16,418 nt of DNA from positions 1-16,418 of the forward strand of contig JAFKFE010001201.1 in the NCBI GenBank assembly GCA_017308345.1, in the 5' to 3' direction. The position numbers and the translations under genes were made by a program. The notes under the pieces are model-generated. The model did not search any database. It saw only the letters and a list, made by a program, of their open reading frames with translations, and was not told the DNA's origin. Shown here in pieces: positions 1-8,217 of this stretch. How positions within the stretch are numbered: the first letter of the stretch is position 1; every line of letters begins with the position of its first letter. Source of the stretch: Alphaproteobacteria bacterium. Its GTDB lineage: Bacteria > Pseudomonadota > Alphaproteobacteria > Rhizobiales > Rhizobiaceae.

Positions 1-924
1 GGCTACGAGATCATCTCTTCGCCGCCGCCGAGCTCGGGCGGCGTCATCATCTGCGAGATACTCAACGTGCTGGAGGGCTATCCACTGTCCTATCTCGGCG
101 CGGGTTCCGCCGAGACGGTCCATGTGATGGTCGAGGCCATGCGCCATGCCTATGTCGACCGCAACTCGGCGCTCGGCGACCCGGATTTCGTCGACAACCC
201 GGTCTCGAAACTGCTGGACAAAGGCTACGCCAAGGACATCCGCAACAAGATCGACCCGTTCCGCGCCGGCATCTCGAAAGACCTGATGCCCAAGGGCTTC
301 GGCGAGTCGAAGGAAACCACGCACTATTCGATCATCGACAATGACGGCAACGCGGTCGCCGTCACCTATACGCTGAACGGCTCCTTCGGCGCCGGTGTCG
401 TTGCCGACGGCACCGGCATCCTGCTCAACAACGAGATGGACGATTTCACCCAGAAGCCCGGCGTGCCGAACCTTTACGGGCTGGTGCAGGGCGAGGCGAA
501 CGCGATCCAGCCGAGGAAGACGCCTCTATCCTCGATGAGCCCGACGATCGTCACCAGGGACGGCAAGCCGTTCATGGTCATCGGCAGCCCGGGCGGATCG
601 CGCATCATCACCATCACGCTGGAGGCGATCGTCAACGTCATCGATCACGGCATGGACATCCAGCAGGCGATCGACGCGCCGCGCATCCATCATCAATGGC
701 TGCCGGATACGGTCTATGTCGAACCCTTCGGGCTGTCGCCGGACACGGAGAAGCTGCTTGCCGGAATGGGCTACCACCTCGACCTGAGCGGCGAGACCTG
801 GGGGCGGGCGGCCGGCATCCTGGTCGGCGGCAAAAGCCTGGCGGAGATCGAGAAGGGCGGCGGCGCGCGCTACAACGGCGCCATCGACAGCCGAGCCGCC
901 GCCGGCGAGGCGGCGGGTTACTAA
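1..924 (+). CDS. ggt: Gamma-glutamyltransferase, 3' part (5' end outside the window)
   Basis: The reading frame is open from base 1, so about 307 C-terminal residues are seen and the start lies upstream. GGT is a periplasmic or secreted N-terminal nucleophile hydrolase that cleaves gamma-glutamyl bonds (glutathione and its conjugates) and transfers the glutamyl group. The proenzyme cuts itself into large and small subunits at a catalytic threonine. Here that residue is the first Thr of TTHYS, codon 316-318, followed by a full-length small subunit. Family motifs follow in order: YTLNGSFGAG, LLNNEMDDF, PLSSMSPTIV, then the oxyanion and substrate-binding stretch GSPGGSRII at about 583-609, then DAPRIHHQWLPD. 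The end of the large subunit (SSPPPSSGG and AMRHAYVDR) is also intact. It ends in AGY, as family members often do. It converges on the small membrane-protein gene downstream. Identification is secure; the physiological substrate cannot be told from sequence. Confidence 0.93.
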   Translation, partial: GYEIISSPPPSSGGVIICEILNVLEGYPLSYLGAGSAETVHVMVEAMRHAYVDRNSALGDPDFVDNPVSKLLDKGYAKDIRNKIDPFRAGISKDLMPKGFGESKETTHYSIIDNDGNAVAVTYTLNGSFGAGVVADGTGILLNNEMDDFTQKPGVPNLYGLVQGEANAIQPRKTPLSSMSPTIVTRDGKPFMVIGSPGGSRIITITLEAIVNVIDHGMDIQQAIDAPRIHHQWLPDTVYVEPFGLSPDTEKLLAGMGYHLDLSGETWGRAAGILVGGKSLAEIEKGGGARYNGAIDSRAAAGEAAGY

Positions 925-925
925 G

Positions 926-962
926 GCATGGTCCCAAAAACCGGAACCGCTTTCTGGAAAGG
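926..962. repeat. Rhizobial intergenic palindrome (degenerate) and possible bidirectional terminator
   Basis: This sits exactly between two convergent stop codons (924 and 963). Bases 934-944 and 947-957 are imperfect inverted arms, pairing at 9 of 11 positions around a 2-base AA loop. The left flank GGCATGGTCCC and the core AACCG resemble the dispersed palindrome, typically starting GGCATGATCCCGAAAA, that I know from intergenic regions of rhizobial genomes. The right half has drifted and the closing ATCATGCC is missing. Placement between convergent genes fits a role in transcript ending on both strands, though there is no clear U-tract. Family assignment rests on memory of the consensus. Confidence 0.5.
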
Positions 963-1310
963 TTACACGACCAGCGTGATCGTCGAGGCGATCAGCAGGA
1001 CAGCCGCGATGCCGACGAACAGCGCATAGATGCGCGGCCGGTCGAGCAGCAGCGCATTGCCCGAGATCCAGGCCGCCGTGGCGCCGCCAAGCGCGAACAG
1101 GAAGCCGTTGCGGTGGCCGAAGGACATGGAGGCGGCCATCAGGCCGCCGATGATCAGCGCGCCGAACACGATGATGACGGCGACCGCGTATTTCTCGAAA
1201 TCATTGCCGCCGCCCATCACCGGCCCCATCGCGTTGAGATTGGGCAGGTCGTCCGGATCGAAAGGGTTGGTCGAGCCGTATTCGTCTTGACCGAGGGATT
1301 CGCGCATCAT
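963..1310 (-). CDS. Hypothetical small membrane protein, three predicted helices
   Basis: A 115-residue protein of unknown function. The start chosen is the first of two adjacent ATG codons (1308-1310); GGAG ends 5 bases upstream. A longer frame runs to 1460, but its extra N-terminus has no good start signal and overlaps the pseudogene region. Residues 1-40 are acidic and Pro/Asn-rich (PFDPDDLPNLNAMGPVM), likely cytoplasmic. Three hydrophobic segments follow at about 41-61, 68-88 and 93-114, ending almost at the C-terminus. The loops are very short, so it probably lies flat in the inner membrane. I recognise no catalytic motif or named family. It is transcribed away from the pseudogene remnant and converges on the gamma-glutamyltransferase gene. 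Confidence 0.7.
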   Translation of the reverse strand: MMRESLGQDEYGSTNPFDPDDLPNLNAMGPVMGGGNDFEKYAVAVIIVFGALIIGGLMAASMSFGHRNGFLFALGGATAAWISGNALLLDRPRIYALFVGIAAVLLIASTITLVV

Positions 1311-1761
1311 TCGTTCTCCGCTGAGCGGCAACAAACCATCAACGCTTGCCAAGCGCAACCGCCAAGGCCGCCGCGGCGGTGCGTTCGCGGCCCGGCTGGT
1401 GCCAACCTGCCACGCTTTTCCCGGCAAGACCAAACGATTAGCGCCGCGAAGTGGTTCCACCGCCTTGATCTATCTGGAAAAATCGCTGCGCACGATGCCG
1501 TGCCGCTGCAGCTTGTCGTAGAAGGTCTTGCGAGGAATGCCGAGCGCCTCGATGGTGCGGCGCACGTCCCGCCGTTGCGACCAAGTGTCTCGCGGATGAT
1601 TTGGGCTTCGTAACGATGTAGCACAGACAAACGAGCAGCAATCCTCCCGATGCCGAGCAGGTCGCGGCAATCGCCGCGGCCTGTTCTTTTTGCCGGTCGC
1701 CGCATAGGGTGGCGCGCCCGGCCTTCCCGCCGGTGCAACCATTCAGCCGTGAGGGCGGTCG
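1311..1761. other. 450-base stretch without an intact gene
   Basis: No complete gene is supported here. The only recognisable content is the DctD-like remnant (1470-1624). Bases 1311-1469 should hold the promoter of the small membrane-protein gene, but I see no convincing -35/-10 pair. Bases 1625-1761 should hold the promoter of the phosphatase gene; GAGG at 1751-1754 is its likely ribosome binding site. A short GC hairpin with 6-bp arms lies at 1663-1678, with a T-run only further downstream. Confidence 0.5.
1470..1624 (-). pseudogene. Remnant of a DctD-type sigma-54 response regulator (C-terminal Fis-type HTH only), frameshifted
   Basis: Two adjacent frames on the minus strand together give the C-terminal end of a DctD-like NtrC-family regulator. 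One frame reads [19 protein letters not shown] (1624 down to about 1571). The next reads [20 protein letters not shown] and on to a stop at 1470-1472 (1568 down to 1470). The join needs one base restored in the second Gly codon at about 1568-1573. The Fis-like helix-turn-helix, including [16 protein letters not shown], is well preserved, as in the regulators that act with DctB on C4-dicarboxylate transport. Nothing upstream resembles the receiver or AAA+ domain, so only about 50 of the roughly 450 residues of such a protein remain. It cannot be functional as a regulator. A recent truncation is likely, since the surviving part is so little changed. Confidence 0.8.
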
Positions 1762-2343
1762 ATGAGCAGCGCGTTTCCCGAAATCTACATCGTTCGCCAC
1801 GGCGAAACGGAGTGGAGCGCCTCGGGCAGGCACACCGGCCGTACCGACATCCCTCTGACCGCCAAGGGCGAGGAGGCCGCGCGCGGCGTCGCCGATCGGC
1901 TCAAGGGCCTGACGTTCCAGGCGGTCTGGTCGAGCCCCTCGCGGCGCGCTTTCGACACCTGCCGGCTCGCCGGCTTCGGCGAGCGGGCGGTAAAGAAGCC
2001 GGACCTGCAGGAATGGGATTATGGCGATTACGAAGGCGTGACGACGAAGGAGATCCTGTCGAAGCGCCCAGGCTGGCAATTGTTTCGCGACGGTTGCCCG
2101 AACGGCGAGACGGCGGCCGATGTCGGCGCCCGGGCGGACGTCATCATAGCCGGGCTGCGCGCGGTTGCCGGCAATGTGCTCATCTTCTCCAGCGCGCATT
2201 TCCTGCGTGTCTTCGCGGCCCGCTGGGTCGGCCTGCCGCCGGCGGGCGGCGGGCATTTCGTGCTCGACACCGCCAGCCTCAGCATCCTGGGCTACGAGCA
2301 CGATCTGACCGAGCCGGTCATCCGCCGGTGGAACCAGAAATAG
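1762..2343 (+). CDS. Histidine phosphatase family protein (phosphoglycerate mutase-like)
   Basis: A 193-residue protein of the histidine phosphatase superfamily, which forms a phosphohistidine during phosphoryl transfer or hydrolysis. The signature VRHGETEW lies at residues 11-18, with Arg12 and the nucleophile His13. Other active-site elements are the SSPSRRAFDT block (Arg61/Arg62), the acid residue in LQEWDYGDYEG (Glu84) and the second catalytic His146 in SSAHFLRV. The length suits the short cofactor-dependent mutase/phosphatase branch rather than the roughly 250-residue glycolytic mutase, so a phosphatase on a small substrate is more likely. The ATG at 1762 has GAGG 7 bases upstream. The gene stands alone on this strand and ends 13 bp before the convergent pseudouridine synthase gene. 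The substrate cannot be told. Confidence 0.88.
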   Translation: MSSAFPEIYIVRHGETEWSASGRHTGRTDIPLTAKGEEAARGVADRLKGLTFQAVWSSPSRRAFDTCRLAGFGERAVKKPDLQEWDYGDYEGVTTKEILSKRPGWQLFRDGCPNGETAADVGARADVIIAGLRAVAGNVLIFSSAHFLRVFAARWVGLPPAGGGHFVLDTASLSILGYEHDLTEPVIRRWNQK

Positions 2344-2356
2344 TCCGGTTTCTCTT

Positions 2357-3100
2357 CTACGCTCCAAGCATCGCCAGTTCCTCCGCCGTCAAATGCCGCG
2401 CCTTGCCTTTGGCAAGTGCGCCGAGCTGAAGGCCGCCGATCGCCACCCGCACCAGCCGCAGCACCTCGATGTCGAAGGCGCCGAGCAGCCTGCGGATCTG
2501 CCGGTTGCGCCCCTCATCGAGCACGATCTCCAGCCACGCGGTGCGGCCGCCGCTGCGCAGCAGCGCGATCGAGCTTGCGGTGAGCGGTTCGCCATCGGCG
2601 ACAGCGCCCTGTCGGAAGCGCTCCAGCATCGCATCGTCGGGCACCGAAGCGATCTGCACGTGATAGGTCTTGGCGACATGCGAAGCAGGGTCGAGCAGGC
2701 CGTTCGCCCAGCGCGTGTCATTGGTCATCAGCAGCAGGCCCTCGCTTGCCTTGTCGAGCCGGCCGACCGGCGACACGAACGGCAGGTCGAGCCCTTCCAG
2801 GCAATCATAGACCGTGCCGCGGCCTTCGGGATCGTCGCGGGTGGTGACCAGCCCGCGCGGCTTGTTGAGCATCAGATACACTTTGCGCTCGGCGGCCACG
2901 CGCTCGCCGTCGACGGTGATGCGGTCGCGGTCGGGATCGATGCGCAGCAAGGCATCGCGCACAATCTTGCCGCCGACTTGCACCCGCCCCTCGGCGACAA
3001 GACGCTCGGCCTGCGTACGCGAGCAAAAGCCGAGCTTGGAGAGCGCTCTGGCGAGGCTGACCTTTGGGATTGCTGATCGTCGGTCGGGTTGGCGTGCCAC
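2357..3100 (-). CDS. RsuA/RluB/RluE-family pseudouridine synthase
   Basis: A 247-residue enzyme that isomerises a uridine in ribosomal RNA to pseudouridine. Residues about 14-60 form an S4 RNA-binding domain ([20 protein letters not shown]). The catalytic domain follows, with KPRGLVTT, then the family II motif [16 protein letters not shown] whose Asp116 is the catalytic aspartate, then YHVQI, and [12 protein letters not shown] near the end. Order and spacing are those of the RsuA/RluB/RluE group. The exact target (16S or 23S position) cannot be fixed, so no gene symbol is given. Translation starts at a GTG (3098-3100): an in-frame stop lies seven codons further up and no ATG is available. The ribosome binding site is weak. 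Confidence 0.9.
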   Translation of the reverse strand: MARQPDRRSAIPKVSLARALSKLGFCSRTQAERLVAEGRVQVGGKIVRDALLRIDPDRDRITVDGERVAAERKVYLMLNKPRGLVTTRDDPEGRGTVYDCLEGLDLPFVSPVGRLDKASEGLLLMTNDTRWANGLLDPASHVAKTYHVQIASVPDDAMLERFRQGAVADGEPLTASSIALLRSGGRTAWLEIVLDEGRNRQIRRLLGAFDIEVLRLVRVAIGGLQLGALAKGKARHLTAEELAMLGA

Positions 3101-3196
3101 GGTCTCTGTCTTCGAACCTGCTCAAAACGCCGCAACCGATGCCATGCCTGGCGAGATGGGCGCAAGCGGCTCCATCGTGCGGTTCGGGTCGTCGAT

Positions 3197-3679
3197 TCAC
3201 TCCGGCGGCGCGCTCAATCGCCGGTAGGAGACGCCGTCGAATGTTGCCGTCACGAAGCTCTTGACCGACATCTTGCGCTTGCGTCCGTCGCTGCAGGCGT
3301 AGAGCGGCCAGCCGGCTTCGCCGCACTCGCTGGCCACGCAGATGCGCGCCACGCAGTTTCCGATAGTCAGCCGAAAGCCGCCCTTGCCGGCAAAACCCTG
3401 CAGCAGGCTGCCGTCCGCCGAGCGCCATGTCCGCTGCTGGAATTCGGGTCGCAGCAGCCGGGGCTCGAGCGGCGCGGCCAGACCGTCCCCGGCCGCGGCG
3501 CCCGAGTACTGGAGCCGGTAGCGCGCCATGCCGGTCGTATAAGCGGTGACCAGATCGGACTCACCTGAATAAGCCGCCGCCAGGTCGGGCCGGTCGAAAA
3601 GATGGGACACGCGCATGTCCGCCTCCGACGGTCCCGTCAGGGCAGCGATGGCGACAAGGGCCAGGCAGACGCGCGGCAT
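3197..3679 (-). CDS. Hypothetical secreted protein with four cysteines
   Basis: A 160-residue protein from the ATG at 3677-3679. This start puts a clean signal peptide at the N-terminus: MPR, then the hydrophobic CLALVAIAALTG and a likely cleavage after SEA at residue 20. The frame is open upstream to 3766, but that extension is charged and would bury the signal. The mature part has a mixed alpha/beta character (RYRLQYSGAA, SLLQGFAGKGGFRLTIG) and four cysteines, at 109, 114, 119 and 129, clustered in NCVARICVASECGEAGWPLYAC, which suggests two disulfide bonds in the periplasm. No family was recognised. It follows the GNAT-like gene on the same strand after about 120 bp, so joint transcription is possible but unproven. 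Confidence 0.68.
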   Translation of the reverse strand: MPRVCLALVAIAALTGPSEADMRVSHLFDRPDLAAAYSGESDLVTAYTTGMARYRLQYSGAAAGDGLAAPLEPRLLRPEFQQRTWRSADGSLLQGFAGKGGFRLTIGNCVARICVASECGEAGWPLYACSDGRKRKMSVKSFVTATFDGVSYRRLSAPPE

Positions 3680-3801
3680 CTCTTTTTCCAGCGGCCACCC
3701 CCATCCGGCGTGCCGGATTGCCCGGCTGCCTGCGCTTACAATCTTTCCAATCGGTTCTTCGCGCAAGCCGCTCCATTGCTCGGCGATGGCGGCCTCGCTC
3801 G

Positions 3802-4242
3802 TCAGCCTTTGGTGGCCGGCGGCAGCTCAAACAAGGTGGCGCCGTTCCTCCGCCCCCGGTCGATATAGCCGATCACGCGGAACCATCTCGCGACGTCGGG
3901 CCCCTCCAGCCAACTGAGCGAATGGATGGGAAGGTTGCCGGCAAGCGCCTGGAGATGGCGGATGTGCCGCTTGCAGAAGCGCACCGTGGCGGCGTTGAAG
4001 AAATCCTCCCGCGCGGCAAACAGCGTATCGGCGGCATCCGCCTGTTCATGCCAGGCGATGATCGCGACGGTCCTGTCGCCCTCGACGAGCGCATGGGCCC
4101 GGCCTTCCTTCAGGTTCATCATCAGATTGTCATAGGCGCTTTTGCTGTCCTTGCCGGCCGCCACATATTCGTCCGACATTCGCTTGGACAGGCCGCGGAA
4201 AACATCCTCCAGGTCTCCGACCGTCGCCGTGCGTGCTCTCAT
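3802..4242 (-). CDS. GNAT-like hypothetical protein
   Basis: A 146-residue protein starting at the ATG at 4240-4242, preceded by a strong AGGAGGAGAA ribosome binding site. The layout suggests a GNAT acetyltransferase fold: a helical N-terminal part (DLEDVFRGLSKRMSDEY), a beta-hairpin region with ALVEGDRTVAIIAWHE at about 51-66, then a helix rich in Arg/His (TVRFCKRHIRHLQALAG), and a C-terminal WLEGPDVARWFRVIGYID. The last segment matches the GNAT pattern in which side-by-side hydrophobics end in a 'lGF'-like element. The pattern recalls short phage-encoded GNAT-like proteins. A canonical acetyl-CoA P-loop (Q/RxxGxG/A) is not evident, so enzyme activity is doubtful. It is divergent from the LuxR-type regulator gene across 211 bp. 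Confidence 0.7.
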   Translation of the reverse strand: MRARTATVGDLEDVFRGLSKRMSDEYVAAGKDSKSAYDNLMMNLKEGRAHALVEGDRTVAIIAWHEQADAADTLFAAREDFFNAATVRFCKRHIRHLQALAGNLPIHSLSWLEGPDVARWFRVIGYIDRGRRNGATLFELPPATKG

Positions 4243-4386
4243 TTCTCCTCCTGACAGCCCGTTGGTAGTTTGCCCCGGCGAAAGGCGATCACCAAGAAAA
4301 ACAAATCCCTGATCGGGCCAGCGCGCGAAATCTCATTCCGATCGGGGTAGGTTCAGCCCATGCCGGGCGCGTATATGAGCATCGGC

Positions 4387-4415
4387 TTGAGATCGAGCTT
4401 CCGGTATCGGATACT
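4387..4415 (+). promoter_or_regulatory. Candidate sigma-70-type promoter of the LuxR-type regulator gene
   Basis: TTGAGA at 4387-4392 and GATACT at 4410-4415 are separated by 17 bases. This is 5 of 6 and 4 of 6 matches to the housekeeping consensus, with the right spacing. Transcription would begin near 4422, about 30 bases before the ATG at 4454. The call rests on pattern only. Confidence 0.35.
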
Positions 4416-4453
4416 GATGGCCTTCCGGGCCTATCCCTGATTGCATCGCTCCC

Positions 4454-5554
4454 ATGGCGGCCATGATCGACGTGATTGAAACCATATACGAGGCGGCCTT
4501 CGTTCCGGAACGTTGGAACTCGGTGCTTCAGAAGGCGAGCGGGCTGTCGAACTCGGGCAGCGCCCAGGTCTTCTTCTTCAGCGACGACGGTCCGCCGCGC
4601 GGCACGACCCTCGACAATCTGCGGCCGCTGTTCGACGAGTTCATCAAGGGCGATTTCTGGAAGTTCTGCGACAGCGTGCAGAAGATGTGCGGCCTGCAGC
4701 CGGCGAGCTTCGTGCGCGTCGACGACTTCTTGAGCCCCGATGAGATCGAACGCGATCCGGCCCGCGTCATGCTGCGGCAATTCGGCATCGGCGCGCATCT
4801 GTGCACGGCGATCCCGATGCCGACAGGGGAACTGGCGACTTTCGTCTTCCAGAAATGGATCAGGGATGGCGGCTTCGCGCAAAGCGAGGTCGACAGGTTG
4901 GACGCGCTGCGGCCCCATCTTGCCCGCGCCAGCCTTGTCGCCGGCCGGCTGCGGGTGGAGCGGGCCGCAGCCGCCACCTCCGCGCTCGACCTGCTTGGGC
5001 TGCCGGCCGCGGTGCTGTCGGCGAACGGGCGTGTCATGGCGACCAATCCGCATCTGGACAGGCTCGACACCGCGTTCCTGCCCGTGGCCTATGGCGGATT
5101 GGCGATAGCCGACCGCGACGCCAACCGGCTGTTCCAGCTCGCGGTGACCGGCATGAGCCGCGCCGACGGGGCGGTCGGATCCATTCCCGTGCCGGGAATC
5201 GGCGGCGAGGCGCCCTTCGTCGTCCACCTATTGCCGCTGCGGCGCTCCGCGCACGACATCTTCGGCAGCGCCGACATCCTGGTGATGGCCACGCCCATCA
5301 AGCCGAGCGCGCTTGTGCCTTCGGCGAGCCTGCTCAACGCCCTGTTCGATCTGACGCCGGCGGAGGCGCGGCTTGCCGCCGATCTCGCCGCCGGCCTTAC
5401 CCTAGCGGAAACGGCTGCCCGGGGCGGCATCACCGTCAAGTCCGCCCGCACCTATCTGGAGCGCGTCTTCCAGAAAACCGGCACCCACCAGCAGAGCCAG
5501 CTGGTCGCCATGCTGAAGACGCTGCAACCTCTGGCCCCTTTGCCGGCGCGATGA
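4454..5554 (+). CDS. LuxR-type helix-turn-helix transcriptional regulator (orphan)
   Basis: A 366-residue DNA-binding regulator. The C-terminal LuxR-type helix-turn-helix spans about 298-355: FDLTPAEARLAADLAAGLTL, then ETAARGGITVKSARTYLERV and FQKTGTHQQSQLVAML. The HTH thus follows the usual 'LTxxEaxva..la.G.s..eiA...giS..TVr.hl..if.K.g...q.eLv' scheme. The middle part (about 175-285) reads like a PAS-type sensor (LGLPAAVLSANGRVMATNPH). The N-terminal 170 residues are of unknown fold. There is no receiver aspartate and no recognisable autoinducer-binding domain, so it is neither a NarL-type response regulator nor a typical quorum-sensing LuxR. The ATG at 4454 has no good ribosome binding site; the ATG at 4463 is an alternative. 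It stands alone between a divergent gene and a separately started epimerase gene. Target genes are unknown. Confidence 0.85.
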   Translation: MAAMIDVIETIYEAAFVPERWNSVLQKASGLSNSGSAQVFFFSDDGPPRGTTLDNLRPLFDEFIKGDFWKFCDSVQKMCGLQPASFVRVDDFLSPDEIERDPARVMLRQFGIGAHLCTAIPMPTGELATFVFQKWIRDGGFAQSEVDRLDALRPHLARASLVAGRLRVERAAAATSALDLLGLPAAVLSANGRVMATNPHLDRLDTAFLPVAYGGLAIADRDANRLFQLAVTGMSRADGAVGSIPVPGIGGEAPFVVHLLPLRRSAHDIFGSADILVMATPIKPSALVPSASLLNALFDLTPAEARLAADLAAGLTLAETAARGGITVKSARTYLERVFQKTGTHQQSQLVAMLKTLQPLAPLPAR

Positions 5555-5592
5555 CCGGGAGCCGCGTCGGAACGGCGCGGGAAGGCGTAGCG

Positions 5593-5621
5593 TTGAATTT
5601 ATCGGCGGCCTGCCATAAAAG
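5593..5621 (+). promoter_or_regulatory. Candidate promoter of the epimerase gene
   Basis: In the 205-bp gap, TTGAAT at 5593-5598 is followed after 16-17 bases by ATAAAAG (5615-5621), the only AT-rich patch in the gap. This is a reasonable but weak sigma-70-like pair. It would leave a leader of about 130 bases before the TTG start at 5760. No fold or attenuator was recognised in that leader. Confidence 0.25.
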
Positions 5622-5759
5622 GCGCGAGTTTTCGACCGGCCCGAGGATTCAAGACGTGCCCGAACCTGCCGCCAAGATCGGCCTGGGCCGCGTTCGTCCG
5701 CGGGCTGTCGGTCAGCGATCGGTCGGCGAATGGTCTGGCTGCAGCGTTAGGGGTATGCA

Positions 5760-6779
<1,020 letters not shown>

Positions 6780-6811
6780 TTGGACGCCTGCCGCCGCGAC
6801 ATGGGCCTGTT

Positions 6812-8119
6812 TCAACGCGACGCGGTTTGCCTGTTGATCCAGAGCGCGATCAGAGTGCAGGCGGCGCCCGAAAGCAGATAGGCACCGGCGGCGATAAGGC
6901 CGAAATTGCCGGCCAGAAGCAGCGCCGCGAGCGGGGCGAAACCGGCGCCGAACATCCAGGCCAGATCCGATGTCACGGCCGAGCCGGTGTAACGATGCCG
7001 GCGTGAGAAGCTCGATGCCACGACGCCCGATGATTGCCCGAAGCTCAGGCCGAGCAGGATGAAGCCCAGCACCATGAACACCGTCTCGCCGACGGTGCCG
7101 CCATTGAGAAGCGGCGGGGCAAAGGCGCTGAAGACGGCGATGGCGATAGCGGAGCCGCCGAGCAGGGCGCGGCGCCCGACGCGGTCGGCCAGCGGACCCG
7201 ACGCCACGATTGCCGCGATGCCGAACAGCGCGCTCACCGCCTCGATCACCAGGAACCGCTCCGGGCCCTCATTGGTGAACAGGAACACCCAGGACAGCGG
7301 GAACACCGTCACCATGTGGAACAGGGCGAAACTCGCCAGCGGCGCGAAGGCGCCGACCACGACGTTATGGCCTTCCGTCCTCACCATGTCCCTGATGCGG
7401 GTCGGCTGCAGGTCACCGCTCGCGTAGAGTTTCGAGAATTCGGGCGTCACCACGATGCGCAGCCTGGCGAACAGCGCCACGACGTTGATGGCGAAGGCGA
7501 CGAAGAAGGGATAGCGCCAGCCCCAGCTGAAAAAGTCGTCGGCCGAGAGGTTGGCCACGAAGAAGGCAAACAGCGAGCTTGCCACGATGAGGCCGATCGG
7601 CGCGCCGAGCTGCGGGATCATCGCATAGATGCCGCGCCGATTGTCTGGCGCGTTCAGCGCCAGCAGCGAGGGCAGCCCGTCCCATGTTCCGCCGAGCGCC
7701 AGGCCTTGCAGGAAGCGAGTTAGCCCCAGCAGCCAGGCCGCGACCACGCCGACATCGCTGTAGGAGGGGAGAAAGGCCATGGCGACGGTCGACGTGCCGA
7801 GCAGCAACAGCGCTATCGTCAGCTTGGCGCCGCGGCCATAGGCGCGGTCGATCGCCATGAACAGCACGGTGCCGAACGGGCGCGCGACGAAGGCCAGCGC
7901 GAAGATGGCGAAGGAATAGAGCGTTCCGGCCAGCGGATCGTGCGTCGGAAACACGAGCTTGGGGAACACGATCACGGAAGCGATCGCATAGACGAAGAAA
8001 TCGAAGAATTCCGACGTCCTGCCGATGATCACGCCGACTGCTATATCGCCGGCGCTGACCTGGCCGTGATGAGAGCCGATCAGCCCGCTGTCAGTTTCGG
8101 CAGTCGAAGTTTCAGCCAT
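6812..8119 (-). CDS. MFS transporter, metabolite:H+ symporter (MHS) type
   Basis: A 435-residue inner-membrane transporter with about 12 hydrophobic segments. The start chosen is the ATG at 8117-8119 (MAETSTAETD). The frame is open to 8245, but the extension would cross the palindromic control region and is not membrane-like. Family marks are RTSEFFDFFVYA in the first helix, FVARPFGTVLF, RFLQGLALGGTWDGLP and the second-half motif A GPLADRVGRR. The first-half motif A (MAIDRAYGRG) is degenerate. These point to the MHS group (ProP, ShiA, KgtP relatives), which move organic acids, betaine or similar solutes with protons. The substrate cannot be told. It converges on the epimerase gene (32-bp gap) and is divergent from cyoA; the inverted repeats lie in its upstream region. 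Confidence 0.87.
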   Translation of the reverse strand: MAETSTAETDSGLIGSHHGQVSAGDIAVGVIIGRTSEFFDFFVYAIASVIVFPKLVFPTHDPLAGTLYSFAIFALAFVARPFGTVLFMAIDRAYGRGAKLTIALLLLGTSTVAMAFLPSYSDVGVVAAWLLGLTRFLQGLALGGTWDGLPSLLALNAPDNRRGIYAMIPQLGAPIGLIVASSLFAFFVANLSADDFFSWGWRYPFFVAFAINVVALFARLRIVVTPEFSKLYASGDLQPTRIRDMVRTEGHNVVVGAFAPLASFALFHMVTVFPLSWVFLFTNEGPERFLVIEAVSALFGIAAIVASGPLADRVGRRALLGGSAIAIAVFSAFAPPLLNGGTVGETVFMVLGFILLGLSFGQSSGVVASSFSRRHRYTGSAVTSDLAWMFGAGFAPLAALLLAGNFGLIAAGAYLLSGAACTLIALWINRQTASR

Positions 8120-8159
8120 TGTGTCTCTGTCACCACCAAAATGTGTGAGGTGTCCGGCG

Positions 8160-8172
8160 CGCGACTGTCGCG
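8160..8172. promoter_or_regulatory. 13-base perfect inverted repeat (CGCGAC-T-GTCGCG)
   Basis: CGCGAC and GTCGCG flank a single T. This is the first of four consecutive inverted repeats in the gap between the MFS gene and cyoA. It lies about 40 bases upstream of the MFS start codon. The half-site GCGAC recalls RegA/RegR-type half-sites, but the spacing is shorter than in published boxes as I know them. In such GC-rich DNA a 6-bp-arm palindrome can occur by chance. Confidence 0.35.
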
Positions 8173-8179
8173 GCCCTAT

Positions 8180-8192
8180 TGTGCAGCGCACA
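8180..8192. promoter_or_regulatory. 13-base inverted repeat (TGTGC-AGC-GCACA)
   Basis: Five-base perfect arms around AGC. Alone it would be unremarkable; its interest is that it lies between two other inverted repeats in the same control region. Confidence 0.3.
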
Positions 8193-8193
8193 C

Positions 8194-8211
8194 TTTGCCG
8201 AAACCGGCAAA
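8194..8211. promoter_or_regulatory. 18-base inverted repeat (TTTGCCG-AAAC-CGGCAAA)
   Basis: Seven-base perfect arms around a 4-base centre. It starts one base after the previous repeat. In RNA it would form a stable small hairpin, but it lies between divergent genes, not after one, so an operator is more likely than a terminator. Confidence 0.4.
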
Positions 8212-8217
8212 ACTGGG

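Noticed and set aside
1663..1678. GC hairpin (CGCGGC-AATC-GCCGCG) as a terminator
   Set aside because: The T-run begins several bases after the stem with C and G between, and no plus-strand gene ends upstream of it. It may be chance in GC-rich DNA.
3122..3172. Possible 16-codon leader peptide before the pseudouridine synthase gene
   Set aside because: No ribosome binding site of note, no attenuator fold, and no codon pattern suggesting regulation.
4311..4346. Direct repeat GATCGGG (4311-4317 and 4340-4346) upstream of the LuxR-type gene as paired binding sites
   Set aside because: Seven bases, spacing of 29 that is not a whole number of helical turns, and no symmetry; could be chance.
4454..5554. 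Quorum-sensing role for the LuxR-type regulator
   Set aside because: No autoinducer-binding domain signature and no luxI-type gene in the window.
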